Source: Burhinus oedicnemus
Lineage: Eukaryota; Chordata; Aves; Charadriiformes; Burhinidae
NCBI GenBank assembly: GCA_008921705.1
Contig: VFFE01007101.1
Coordinates: 815,304 to 879,303 of the forward strand
DNA: 64,000 bases
Direction of reading: 5' to 3'
Both the position numbers and the translations under genes were made by a program. Of this stretch, positions 14,040-26,890 are shown in pieces. The notes under the pieces are model-generated. The model was not told where the DNA came from. It was given only the letters and a program-made list of their open reading frames with translations, and made no database searches. Position 1 is the stretch's first letter, and every line of letters begins with the position of its first letter.

Positions 14040-14350
14040 GAAACACAAAGGCATTCATGTGGGTCGCAGCGTCTTCGACCCTCTACACAGAGCAGAACAG
14101 AGGTGTGCCTGAACACATCCATAGAAATCTCCAAGCCATTCAAAACGCTTGGAGCTTGAAAAATCAACCTTCAGATGTATGACTGACGCTATGAAGACTC
14201 GTGTACAGCTGCACCATCCTAGGGCTTTCAGTGTGTCTCGCTGCATGGTAACAACCTTGGGCCAAAAATTTGCCAACTCTACAGTAAAAATCCGTGAACT
14301 GAATACGGTGGGACAAGCGCTGGACTTCTTGCTCACATGTAAATGGATGT
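14040..14350. other. Unidentified CpG-bearing block
   Basis: About ten CpG dinucleotides fall within 14055-14325, clearly above the surrounding level. Overlapping open frames exist on both strands (67 codons at 14149-14352 plus; 93 codons at 14055-14336 and 75 codons at 13940-14167 minus). I do not recognise any of these translations. An AATAAA lies just downstream on the plus strand near 14370. The block might be an old inserted sequence, a processed pseudogene or an exon, but nothing in it settles the question. Confidence 0.3.
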
Positions 14351-15000
14351 AGCTAAATGCCCAATATTAAAATAAAACTTGAATATTTTCCAGGCAAATA
14401 TATGAAATAAATTAGGACACAGAAGAAAAGGGGAGAGAGAGAGGAATAACATGCAAGAAGCCTTTCCTAAAACTCAAAATGGCTTATACTTAACTCTAGA
14501 ATAAAGGAATACATAGAAATCAAACTTCATAGTGCTTAATCTGCTTCTACAGCATAGGAAAATGGTACGGTTTCTGCTAAGACTGATGTAATTAGATTTT
14601 TTTAGTTCCATTTGCTTCACAGATCATGTACCAGTTGCCCTATAACATAAGGCCTGTAGTGGGTAATCTACTGTTCATGCCAGAGATAAAAACATCAAGA
14701 TTGCCATATAAAATAATTGAAAACAAAGCATGACACTGACTGTACCTTTTAGAATGTCTACTTTAAAATATTACTTTATAGTATCAGATCCCTTTTCACA
14801 CCCAATAATTTGTAATAAATTACTTTAATCACAGCAGCATTAACAACATGCCTAGGGCAGACAGGTAGACACACATATCTAATGGCCTAATTCATGTGGC
14901 AACTGATTGCAGAGAAGAAGGGGAATTTCATCAGCTCAGATTCTAATCAAAGAAAAGGTCAAGTTTCCCGTAGCTGTAAGTCAATTGTAGGAATGATTAA
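14351..15000. other. Unique AT-rich noncoding sequence
   Basis: No recognisable feature. Confidence 0.5.
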
Positions 15001-15026
15001 AGGTGCATCCACCTGCCTGGCAGGTG
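15001..15026. promoter_or_regulatory. Palindromic double E-box
   Basis: A perfect 17-nt palindrome, CACCTGCC-T-GGCAGGTG, occupies 15010-15026. It consists of two E2-boxes (CACCTG and CAGGTG), the core recognised by Snail/ZEB and some bHLH factors. AGGTG at 15001-15005 also pairs with CACCT at 15010-15014, so three half-sites alternate in 26 bases. Binding is an inference from motif only. Confidence 0.3.
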
Positions 15027-15499
15027 CTCCTAACCTGGCCCATCACAGCCCTCCCAGCAGCCTGGCTCCTCTCCTTGTCCTCTAAGGGAATCAGACGTCT
15101 GCCAGCAATTAGCCTTAATGAGCCAGTAGTACTTTCCTGAGAGAGAGATGTTGACGAGCCTAATTGCAGAAAGCAACTGTAGAGGCTCTGCCTGCCGGAG
15201 ACAGAGCTGTAACTCCTGATTTGCCAGGTAGTCCGCAAAGCTTATGCGGCGTACAAGTATACCTCCAGACAGTAAAATCAGGTGAGGATGCCAATCTTTT
15301 ATAGACTTCCTGGAAAGTCAAGGGAAGAGTTTTGGTTCAGCACTTGGAAAATGGTGGATATCCTCAGCACGGACAACTTTGTTCATATTTTGGGCACTGA
15401 TGTCTGCTCCAAGTTTTGACTGACTTGCTCTCTGTTTAAAACAGTAATGTCTTCTGTGAAACCAACACCTTGCATTTTACTTTTGTAGATAGTTTGTGA

Positions 15500-15850
15500 C
15501 GTAGGTACATTAATTACACTGTAGTTACTCTGATTACAATATGGTTCTAATTTTGATGTCTGTAATTACTACCACTTCATATAGCTAGAAGCTTAATTTA
15601 ATGCCTGAATTACTTTTAATTACCTCTTAAGTTCCTCACTTTCATATTTGATACATGCACTTACTGCAAAATTCCACTATCAGAAGATTAACTTAATTAC
15701 CTTATTTTCAAGTGAACTTTCATTCTTGGGCAATTCCTAGTGATCTGTGTGCTCACATCTTTAATTAGTCTCTAGCACATCGTGCATTTCTGCGTAGAGA
15801 ATGCACTACTTTAATTGCCTTCTTTTTGTATCTGGTAATTGCATAGTTTT
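15500..15850. promoter_or_regulatory. Cluster of TAATTA-type homeodomain motifs
   Basis: At least six TTAATTA/TAATTAC/TTAATTG motifs occur near 15510, 15563, 15617, 15693, 15771 and 15811. That is dense even for AT-rich DNA, and the surrounding sequence is non-repetitive. This is the motif pattern of many developmental enhancers, but chance in AT-rich sequence is a real alternative. Confidence 0.25.
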
Positions 15851-16108
15851 CCAGCTTCCTGGAGTTACATGTGTGACAGGGATTCCACTTTATACATAGT
15901 TCATCATACCCGATTGAAAACCATCAGTAAAGCAGTGCAAAGATTTTATCAAGCTCATATTTCCTGAGTTCTGTAAAGAGTATAGTCAAGAAATAAATCT
16001 CATACAGTTCCACCATGAGGTGCTTTGTGATGCTGTGCAGTTGTCTCATAAATTTATAAATGCCATTAAAGTTCATTGGTTTTCATTGTACGAGCGTATG
16101 GCTATTGT

Positions 16109-16195
16109 ATCACAGAATCACTCCAATAAGTTAAATGAAAAAAAGATTTGCTCCAACCTCTGGGGCCAAACCCATGTCTAACACACTTCACTTGA
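16109..16195 (-). mobile_element. Probable degraded CR1 3' tail
   Basis: ATCACAGAATCA at 16109-16120 resembles the CR1 terminal repeat in reverse. It is followed at the expected distance by CTCCAACCTC and a diverged CCAAACCCATGTCTAACA that fits the 3' untranslated region of older CR1 subfamilies. The match is short and weak, so the call is tentative. Confidence 0.4.
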
Positions 16196-18785
16196 ATGGA
16201 CCTGATCGCACCCCCTCAGAGGTGACTTCGTTTCAAAACCAACAGGGTCACCAATGAGTATTAAATGAAGGTGCTTGCCATACCGCCAAAAAACCAGACA
16301 GTTCTCTTCCGTTGCTACAATGACAGCAACCCCAACAGGTATCCTTGGAAGCCTGCATGATAATAACATCATCCAGTCATTAGAAATTTTAAGCAGCTAA
16401 CAGAATAATTAGATTCGAAACTCACTCATTGTTATCTTTCTGACGAGAAAAAGGACTATTATATCATTTTAGACTGGACACAAAATAATTTGGAGAAATT
16501 AATGCACTACAGGGTAAAATACTGTAGGCACCTTTGAATAATTAGAAGCATTAGCTCATATTCAGTGCAGTAAAATACTTTTCATTCATGGGATTTGGAT
16601 TTACCTTGAAGTTTCTGAAAGCAGAATTTGACATCAAAAGACTAGACCAGATTGTAAAATGATCCGGGTCCTTCATAGTGAGGCCTACTGGGTACGATGC
16701 ATTTTTACTGCCTATACTATAATAGATTCCTGTTTCTTATGACACCCTAGAAACAAGCATTTTAAACATTTAAATATTTTTCATACAGTGATTAAAATAA
16801 GTAGGAAAGCACAAAAATAGCTCATTTTTTCTAGTAGATTTTCTGAGATGTATACAAGTTTAAAATAAATGTCTAAATGCTGAATAGCAATCAATGCATC
16901 TAAACTTGTCAGTTAACTGTTGTAAAAACCGAGATGATATGCATTAGCCCTTTTATGTGCATGTCTAGGTAACAACTTCTGCTCCCAACAGAGTAAGTGA
17001 CAACGCAGGGAGAGGTTTTCTGTGTTCCATTGACTTTGGTAACGCTGTTCAAATGAGTCAAGTTAAGCACCGTTTTAGAACTGAGGTTTCCTGCTAACTA
17101 CTACTAAGAGATATGATAATGTGCAATATAAAGACGAAATCAAACGTTACAAACCACTACAAAATCAAATGAGGTGGGCTTCTTTACTTAGAGAATACCC
17201 TCGATTCTGTATGAGGTCAACAGGAACAGCAAGTACTTCTCCCTTCAGAAAACCTGCTTAAACTGTGAGATGGTAATATGCAGATAATATTTATGCTTAA
17301 AGAATGGAAAATCTCAGAAAAGCAACATTCTCAGTTCATTTGTTTCCTTTTCTGTTTGGTGACCAGCATCACATGAGCACAGTGATGAAATGGGTCCGAT
17401 GACAAATTCTGCTCAGCTATTCAAATCCCTTGCGTACAGCGTTCCTGATAAGTTAAGGATCTAAAATTGTTTTACCAGTGTTAATGTGCAAGTTAATTGA
17501 AGGTCTTATATGAATCCATATACACTACTGAAGACAGATTAAAATAGCTGTATGAAAGGTACTCTAAGCCAATGCTCTTCTACTCTGTCGATTAGTTTCT
17601 TGATGAGATTCCAGAGAGAAAAGAAAGAAATTAAGTAAAGGGGCAAAATGGCATTGAAAAGAAAAATCCAGTGATGCAATTTAAGCCCAAATGCTCTTCT
17701 CTGCAGTACATACTGGCTCTTTCTCTGTGTATAATTGTGTGTATACAGACGTACATAGGCACATATCATATATAGAGACAAAGCCCTTGTAGCTCTTCAC
17801 TCACCCTCCACATTTCATTCTTCAAATACTGCCAATGCAAACAAAGAGAGGTGATGCTACAGGACACCAGGTCCTACAACCTTCTGCTCTAATGATTTTT
17901 TTTATTTTTGATATGTAGATTTTTAGACTGTTGATATTCAGAAAGAGTTATTTAGTGCTACTAATCTATTGCATACAAACAATACATTTTTCAGATGCTA
18001 GATGTGGTCTGTGATACCAGAAACATGGGGGTTTTATAGGATTTGCAGGTTTTTTAAAACAGCGTCCACGTTCTTTTTTGGGTGTGCCAACTATTTTTAT
18101 TTTGTGGAAACTTTATAAAAGTATCAGTAAGTGACAGGAAGAGGGTAAAAAAGTGTCAAAACAATTCTCTGGCTGCCTTTTTCAGCTTAATGTTAACCAC
18201 CTAACCAACAGCTTGTGTAGCTCATAATCACACAGAATTTGTCTAATGTTTCTAGTGCTTATATGCTTAGTAGTTCAAATCATAGCTTACATATTTGTAA
18301 TTAAACTGTTGCCTAACAACCCTAATTTAATGTGGGATAGCTAAAACATTAGTGGCCTCTTTGGCTATACTGGGCTTTTTGCGCTTAAGACAGTCTGCTC
18401 CCTCATGAGAAAAAAGGTATACTATTATAAGTTATATCCTGGATTCAGCTCTTCAGGTCTGAACCACTGAACTGATTTTGGTTTTTCCTTTAGAAGCTGA
18501 TGAAGGTGAGAGATGGATGTGGCATCAGGCATAGGTCTTCCTTATGACAAATCCTGCCAATGCCAGTCTAAAAGAAATACTGAACTTTGCTTGAAGTTTC
18601 CAGGTCCTACTGTGAACAAATAGTAATAGAAAAAAAGAGAAAAGGAAGATATTTGTAAAGGTGTTTAATTGCCCAGGTATCCATTGAACCAGATTTCAAG
18701 TGTGCTCTTTTCCATCAACTCCTGCCTTTCTGTTCTCATTGGCAGTAGCTTGAGGAGTAAAAGAAACATCAGGACATGGCAATTG
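16196..18785. other. Unique AT-rich noncoding sequence
   Basis: No gene, RNA or recognisable repeat. Open frames are short and unconvincing. Confidence 0.55.
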
Positions 18786-18850
18786 TACTTTTTTTAAAAA
18801 ATATACACATATATATGTACACGCACAACACATGCATGCACACGCACGCT
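18786..18850. repeat. Alternating purine-pyrimidine simple repeat (TA/CA-rich)
   Basis: An imperfect run of TATA, CACA, GTAC and GCAC dinucleotide steps covers about 18800-18850 (for example ACACATATATATGTACACG). This is ordinary decayed microsatellite sequence. Confidence 0.7.
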
Positions 18851-21800
18851 TTGCTCATCCTGTTCTTAATGGTAACTTCTTTTGTTTGCTTGTATATGTA
18901 GAAATACTGTAGAAATAAATAAATACCAACAGACATTGTTCAGACCCATACCATTTTTTGTCAATAGAGCTAAATTTCAATTATATTTACATAGCTGATT
19001 CAGATCATTGTTTGTGGGGATTTTTACTGGATGTAAGCCTCGCAGCTTGCTGAAAAATAATCAGTGTGGGACCTTAAAACACACATAGGATTAGGCTAAA
19101 AAGAAAAATTCACAAAACTATGTATCCCAAATTATCTCTCAGCATTTCATTAGCTTAATGGGGAACATTAAACAAATAGTATTAATGGGAAAGCTAATTT
19201 ATTTGCAAGAGTATAGTTATCGTGAAAACATTTCCCTCATTTTTAATGTAGTATGGTATTTTTAATTAGGTTTGAATCTTTAACTCTGTTCCATAAATCC
19301 TTTTTCTTATGCAGCCCATGAATTTTTAAATTAGATTTGGGTTTTTTTTAGTTAACTACTTTCCGCAAACCCTATTAATATTCAAATTTAAATTCAGGAA
19401 ATAAATAAAGATACTTCACTCAAAACGTTGCATTTTGTTTGATGCTACCTTGCTGTCCAACTTTTTCTGAAAGATGCATACCAAATTTAAAATGTCTAAG
19501 CACCACAAGAGGTTATTTGAAATATTCTTACACAAGCCAATGAGAGATGGTTTCCCAATCCACCGAACAAAAATTCATTGAGAAAGGAACCCCTGTATGG
19601 TTGTTCCATACAGCACACCACTGCATGATTTTTTTTTTTGCAAAGTTTGTAACTTAAAATTCAGGAAACGCTACTTGCTAACAGGCCAGATTTTTCACCT
19701 TTTCACGTGGTGAGTAGTACATTGACTACTGATCTTCCAAACGATTATTCGCATGCTTTATCTATGTCGATAAGCATTCTGAAGTATCAGACAATGTTTA
19801 CAAACAAGCACGTGCTCAGTCTTCAGAATGAAGTTTTCCCTTTGCAAATAGATCCATTTTCTTATAGGTAAGACCCACTGAAATAAACTGTTTACCTCTC
19901 CAAGATCACACTGCTGTTTCATATAATCTGACAAATATTTATGTGAAAAGGATTAAACAGGAAAAAAGAGGGTATTTCCAACGTTAGGGGTGAATACATT
20001 TCATCAACAATCTGACTGAATCTAGTCCTGACCTGATTATACTACAACAGGGTTATGTAAATAAAATATCATGGTTATTTTTGTTTAGGGCCGATTCAAA
20101 GATGCTTCCTTACTCTACAAAATAATTAAAAGGGAAATTTTTCTTTTTTTAATTCAAAATTTCAATTCTTCACGATAGATTTTTGAAGTAAAAACAAGTG
20201 ACCATTTGCATTTTCTTCTGACTGTAATCAACTATCTTCTGTCTCATCAAAAAATGATGTGAAAAATAGAAATGTCATGATTACCCATAAAAGTTAAAAT
20301 CACCTTTCCTGTGAAAAATTATATTTTTTACTAAAACATATTTTAATGGGAAAATTTTTGCTTTGTATATTTACATAAGCAATCACTTTTCTTTAAAGAC
20401 ATAACTAAAAGTACTTCATTGTCTTTCTCTGAGTAGTCTTCTGTCAGCAACTATTTCAATTTGCTACTTTTTTAAGTACCACCTGAGATTTTCTTAACTC
20501 AGTGACAGACGGAGGTATGGTTTTGATGCTAGAATTGTCAGAATTTATGGTATCATTTTAAAATGTAGCAAAGTTACAGGCTCATGGACATGGTTTATTT
20601 TCCATATCAATCAGATAATGTTTGAATGTGTATGGAACTTGGCCACTTTCAGCTACTGGAGACTATCTGGGAGGGAAGTAAACATATTATACTCTGGTTT
20701 AATGTAAATGACTGAATTTCTCTTTTCTCTGTGACTACAATGTCACCTGTTTTCTTGCAAATACAGGAGACTACCTTCAAAGCCTTCACCCTTCTTAATG
20801 ATCATGTCTATATAGAGAAATACTGACTTTTTCAGATATGTATTTGCAGTTAACATTCCACACTTCTTATTTGACAGACAAACATGATAATGCTAAACTC
20901 AAGAGGTAATTACAGAGCGACAAGTTTCATGATTGAAGTAAACGCTAGTTCATCCAATTATTTCCACAGATATGCTAGGTTTATATTTTATTTTCAAAAC
21001 ACATCAAATTATTCTGTTTGCTCTCCCGTTACAGTCAGACATATGTTAATTCACCAATCTTTCCTACGTCTCAGTCTCCCAGCTGATGAGATGGCTTATA
21101 TGATGTATTTATCAAGCTAAAGAATCTTGTTTTAGATAATCTAGCATAATGAAGCCTAGTTGCATGCTAGTTCATCATTAGGGTTTCACCATACCAATGA
21201 TGTATTACACTGCAAAAAATTCAGATGGTTCAAGGTAATGATGCATTTCGTTGATACATCAAACAATTCAGAGTAATGATTAATTCATTGATATATGATC
21301 AGAAGAACATTACATTGGTAATATATTACACTTAAAACAGTATTGTAACAATATGTCCTTAATGATACTCTGAACGTTAACGTTAGTGCACCATCAGTTG
21401 AGAGGTTTAGAATGTAAAGACCCACACTTGAAATTAAGTCATCATAAAAAACAATTTTAAAGATGCAGCTATCTCCTTAAATATCTTAGTATCTGTTCTT
21501 CATAGAGAAAACATAGAAGATACATTCTCCATTTAATTCCTTATAGCTTGTTGTATACTGCACGGAATGAATCATTCCTCTACGTAACAATTTGTGACTG
21601 TGTCCAGTGTCAACATGTATTAGCTAGAAGAAAATAATATTTCTTTCAATTTTGTTTTTTAAAGTGCACGTTTTAAGTCTCTGACCATACACCCATTACT
21701 GTGCTATTCCACCTCTATAGGTCAAGTAGATGTTTTTCACAGATCTTCAGCCTGCTCATCTGCTGGTGAGCTTCATTTGCAGTTCTTTCACCCCAGAACA

Positions 21801-23000
21801 TGGAAGACAATCACACTGAACAACCAGAACATAAATGAAGAATTGCTTGCAACTGGTGGACAAGTTCTCCTTTCTTGAGGGAGTACTGGATTCCCAGAGC
21901 AAGAAATTGGCTTACCAGTCACTGATAGAAGGTAGGAATGACAGGAAGACATTCATATTCAAGTAATCTTATTCAAAGTTATTCCTTCATTGTAGGAATG
22001 GTTGGCAAGAGGAGTAGCAGTTTCTTAACAAGTCTCTAGAGGAGCAGCAGACCAGGAATGTCCACATATGCAATGCTGCTATAAGGCATGGATATACAGG
22101 GCTCAGTGTCTCAGACCCCTAGTACAAACAGGGCTCCATAACCAGTACTCCGAAGGTCCACCAACAGTTGAGTGAGGTGTCTATGGCACCTGCCCTCGAG
22201 AGACTGCATCACAGGCACAGTGAGGCTGGTCTCCTTTGGTACAAGGTACAAGATCCTCTGTTTTGTCCTCAAAGACTTCTGAGCATTGTGTGGAGTAGCT
22301 CCACACACACCAGCGTGGTCAGCTCCAAAGGGACTGCAGGGACCTCAAAGGAGAGAAAAGGGTCACCAGGGCAAAACCAGGGTGAAACAGAGATATGGGA
22401 ATTAAGGGATTAATAGTCTGATAAATGGACAGAAAAAGCAAAAGAGATTCTCCGAAATTGAAGTAAAATAGTGTCTTATGAAACATATCAGAAGGTGAAT
22501 TTCAGCACTAAATCTAAAAAGAGATTATTTAAAATGTTTGTAAAGAACATTTTTCTGTAGGTAAATTCAGTTTGCAATACACAAACTAAGTCTCATGCAT
22601 CCAGTGAAAAACTGCCATTTGTTTCTGAAAATTACACGTGTCAAAATTTTAAAACAAAGCATACTGCAGTTAGAGTGTAGCTTTATTCTGGGCTTCAAAT
22701 TTTCTTCTAGTTTCTGGCAATAAATACTTTACCCAGGAAGAAGTGGTCATCGATTGCACACAATGTAAACAACTACAGGACATCCTGGATAAAATACAAT
22801 CATCTGAATGGAGGAACACTACAAGCAAACAATTGAAAGAAGAAAATTAGATAGTGAAATATTAATTGAAATTGGGGAGTGCAAAGAGATTATTAGATGG
22901 TCTTAACTCCAAATTTCATGAACAAGGAAGGTGAAGTGTGAGAATAAGTAAGAGCTTCCCTGGAGCAATTAATAAGAAACAGGGAAAAATACATTTAGAA
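18851..23000. other. Unique AT-rich noncoding sequence
   Basis: No coding gene recognised. 18990-19400 is a smooth, non-repetitive block with repeated TTAATGGG (19155-19162 and 19182-19189) and several homeodomain-type cores. 21190-21330 holds a loose imperfect duplication built around TAATGATG and TTGATA-ATC. 22020-22400 is a slightly GC-richer patch whose open frames match nothing I know. Confidence 0.5.
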
Positions 23001-23049
23001 AAGACAAAAAAGACAAAAAAGACAAAATAGACAAAAAAGACAAAAAAGG
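23001..23049. repeat. 9-bp tandem repeat GACAAAAAA
   Basis: About five head-to-tail copies of GACAAAAAA, with one A-to-T substitution near 23028. A short A-rich minisatellite. Confidence 0.9.
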
Positions 23050-23289
23050 AAGTGAATCACTGTAGGAGTTAAAAATGTTTGGGTTTTGAGAATTCTAGGT
23101 AGAAGAGAAGCATTAACAATAGAAAATAACAAGAAAAATTGTTCTATCAAAATAATATATGGTTAAAAATTATTCATACAAGATAGATTTGTTCCATCAT
23201 TATTTCCATACTGTCTTTGGTAAGAAGTAGGACAGTGCACAAATAGTATAAACATTATATCATATCAAATAGGGTAAATATTTTAAAAT

Positions 23290-24245
23290 AAGCTGGTCTG
23301 GATAACATGAACTCAAGACTCCTCAAGTCTCTATTACTCATTTTTTTTTTTTTTTAAGATAAGTTGGACTACAGTGTTAAGAAGATTACAGACTGCTAAG
23401 TTTCAAGAAAGTTAAAAAATTCAGAAAGTTAAAAGAAATGGCCTGAAATCTAATTCCAAGTGAATTTTATTGCAGTTCTACTCAAAATTATGGAAAAGAT
23501 GGCATTGGGTTGAATCTTATAAAAATTACAGGATGATGAACAAAAGACAAGCAAACATGGCTTTCATAGAAAATAGATTTTACAGAACAAAGCTTATATC
23601 TTGACAGATAAGAAAGCACTATAGTCGAAAAGACTCATCCCATAGATGTAATCTTATGTTTTCTAACCCTGCAGTTTGCTCCACACAGTAAAAACACATA
23701 TCTGTTAATTTTCTAAAAAAGGTTGAGAGATGATTAGTAAGTGTAAGACTGAAGCTATCCCACTCGACAACATCAGTTTGTCTCTGTGAGAACACGGGGA
23801 ACATAACTAACATTCTATCCCAGGATCTGATTTTGACTGGTGGTCAGGAAGTAACTGGGACAAATCACAGGTTTACCACTCTGAATCGTAGCGAAAGGCC
23901 TCAACTGCTGTGCCAACACACTCCATCACCTACTGAAGAGGGCCACGGGCTATGTCTTTATTACCAAATGGAACAGTGCATTACAGAGAAACTGTGACAG
24001 CAAGATAGATTCAGATAAATTAATCTTGGAAAATGAACACACATTTTTAAAAGCTAAACAGCAAGAGACCAAGAAAACGTCCAGGATATTTGTGAATCTA
24101 AAGTGAATGTCTTTTGAGAAGATATGCTTAGGTGGGTGAGGGAGGAGGATATCCAGTTATACAGGGTGAAACGTAATAGTTTGTGACATACTGAAGATCA
24201 GGTGAGATGATCAAAGAGGACAGTTTCGACTCCGTCACTACAAAC
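23290..24245 (+). mobile_element. Ancient CR1/L3-like LINE fragment
   Basis: A very decayed non-LTR retrotransposon on the plus strand, identified from collinear remnants of the RT coding region. In order there are: a trace of the GPDGI segment (about 23295-23325); an SLTS..KIMEK-like stretch with ATTATGGAAAAG (about 23482-23493); a K/QHGF box with CATGGCTTTC (about 23557); then at about 23646 a DV.L.F..AF-like stretch; and a W...SG-like stretch near 23840. Spacings between these boxes agree with CR1-type RT within a few tens of bases. Many stops and indels are present and the catalytic ADD motif is not recognisable. ATGATCAAAGAGGACAGTTT near 24207-24226 resembles a CR1 3' end, which would imply an internal deletion. 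A 15-T run at 23341-23355 lies inside. The element is a non-functional fossil. Confidence 0.6.
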
Positions 24246-26689
24246 CCGTAAGTGCTCACCTCTAAGTGAAGTCACGAGGAGTTAAGAAATCACCTGGAAG
24301 GCAGCATTAAGCCACCTTCTTCCAAGTTAAACACAGTCTCCTAAGAACAGATGTGGACAAGGTGCCATGAGCAAAGAAAAGATGTAGAGGAGAATAAGAA
24401 CAACAATTGTGTTTTGAGGGTCTATTTGGGAAAATAGTGGAAAATTGATAATAAATTTGTGAGAGGAAATAAGATGACGAGAACTAGAGAAAGTGAAATC
24501 TTCAAGATTCATAGAAGAAGAAGCAGCGTTCAAAATAAATAAGCTCTTTAAACTGATGGCAAATGCTAGGGTTGAAAAGTCCCATCCTAGCAGTAAGGGA
24601 CAGCAGGTGAGAAGGTAGTATGCATTGTATCCTCTTCATGATCTAGGAGAATTTGTATACACCTTTCACCTTGGTAACATAGGTAGCTAGTCCTAATGAG
24701 CATAAAGAGAAAAAAAAATTACTAAAAATATCTAAAAACACAAAAAGACCCCAAACCTATCCACTTGCCTTGTTACATTTTTGAAGTTACTACTTCACTT
24801 TAGAGGTAACTGCAAAATTAATGAAACTAAACTGACGACTTCCATGTTATGTGCAGTAAGTTCTCCCCCCTGCCCTCATCAAAACCTAACTCGTGTCATG
24901 ATCAGTCATGATCTAAGTTCTGATCCAATTCTGCTTTAAATCCTTCACTGACAACCACAGAACAAGAGGCACCAGTGGTTACTAGCATCGTCTTCAAACG
25001 TCTCTGTATTTGCTGCAATATGTGCTTTTTCTGTTCCTGTCTGATGCTTCCCTTTCTTAATTTCCTCATCTTTTCTCTAATTTTTCTTCTGTGTCACATT
25101 CCATTATCTCCATCATCTTCGCATATGACCATATCCAAATACCAAGTCAATGGGAAGTCCAGCACTTACACATTAGGATACATTACAACTTCCCTCTTTA
25201 GTCTTTATGCTCTCTGCATCAACTCTATTTCTCCAGTCTATTAAGGAAGACTAGTAACAAACTTTTCTAACTCTGACCTCTTGGTTTTTCTGAAAGAAAT
25301 TCAGTTTTCTAATTCACGCAATAACTTTCTCATGGGAAATTAAAACTGCATCATGTGTTTGCAGAGCTAAGTAAACAAGTCAGAGGAACAGATGAGTTTG
25401 TGTAACAAGGTGGGGCTCCCACACCTGAAGGACTTCATGCCAGGTTGCACCACTTGAGGTACCAGCTGATGGCAAAAATCTTACCTGGCAAACTCCTTGC
25501 CTTTTTGCAGCTGACTGGGCATATCAAATAACCTCATCTTTCAAAAGGACCTACAGGACTTAAGAAGGATTTGAAAACGTGTGAAATTTTGGTCCCTGTG
25601 ACAGAGGAGATGAAGAACAAATTTTAAAACCGCAGTGTAAGTGCACTATAGAAGGGAGAACTACTTTTTAAAAGGACATATGAAGACTTCAGGACACAAG
25701 TAAAAGCCATTAAGCCCAGCAAAGTTCAATTCCTTCTCTTCCACGCTACGAACAACTCTAATTATTTCCCGAATGACCCCACTGTTTTTGTGTGCAATCT
25801 TGCTGGCTAGAAAGTAGTACATTTGTAACTTCTAAAATATAATTTCCATAAATGCCTCATTATCCTATTATCTGCATTAGGCTGGAAACACTAACTTGAA
25901 AAGACATTGCCTAAAACATTTAAGATGTCATATAATTTAACAGAGCTTTCCTAAACTGACTACATTTTGTAGCCTCCCTAACACACACCTTTTTCCTTTT
26001 TAAATCTGGAATCAGTGGAATTACCACTCTCTTCATTTTTCAAGTACTACAAGATATTTTTGTAATATGCTGATATATTCTAAAGGGAACTACTGCCAGA
26101 GACAGCTAATCCCATAATTAAACCTATGTTCATCCCTTTCAATTGCATGTTCTAGAATTCTACCTTGCTTTGTTTAAGGAGATCTCCCCTTCTGAGCTTT
26201 TAAAAGAAATTTCCTGTCCTTTGTTTTATACTAAATTTTATTTCTTTTTTTTTTACATTATTTGTTTTCCAATGAATGGGCTAAGGTAATAACAAATTAC
26301 AATGATTCCACACGGTTATTAGAATGCTTACAATATTTAGAATAAGATACCTGTCCTTTACATCACTTATTATAGAAACAACTTGTATTTTTAATACTAT
26401 CTCATGTGACATGCAATTTCTTTTCCTTGAAAATGTACAGTCCAGTACTGAAAAAAATATTTACATGCTTCATTTTACACACTATTATTAAAAGTTGCTA
26501 GAAAAGTTGCAGTTAAACTGTGGAATCTTCTGAAACATTCTGATAAGACAGTTTTTGCTAAAACCACAAGTTTTGTAGTTTTAACAAGATAACAATAGTG
26601 ATGAGGCCAGAAGGCAAAATCATATCTACATATTACTGTTCTTGACCTACAAAATTGCTTTATTACTTGAGTGCAGCTACTGAATTAAT
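24246..26689. other. Unique AT-rich noncoding sequence
   Basis: No gene, RNA or named repeat recognised. The 89-codon frame at 24975-25244 (+) is a hydrophobic, pyrimidine-rich chance translation. Confidence 0.5.
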
Positions 26690-26890
26690 AATATGTCCTA
26701 TTCACTGTGCAGGTATACATATTTATATAAAAATTACTACTGTCAAATGCTTAAAAATATATATATTGCTTTATACATATATATAAAAAATAGTCATTTC
26801 AGTGTATATATAAATGCCTGTGTATATACACACGCATTACACATATATGCACATGTATATATAAACATACATATCATATATTTTCTGTGT
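26690..26890. repeat. Decayed (TA)n/(CA)n low-complexity tract
   Basis: Interspersed ATATAT, TATACA and ACACGC steps run through about 26700-26885. An 83-codon open frame here (26693-26944) is a by-product of the dinucleotide repeats, not a gene. Confidence 0.75.
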
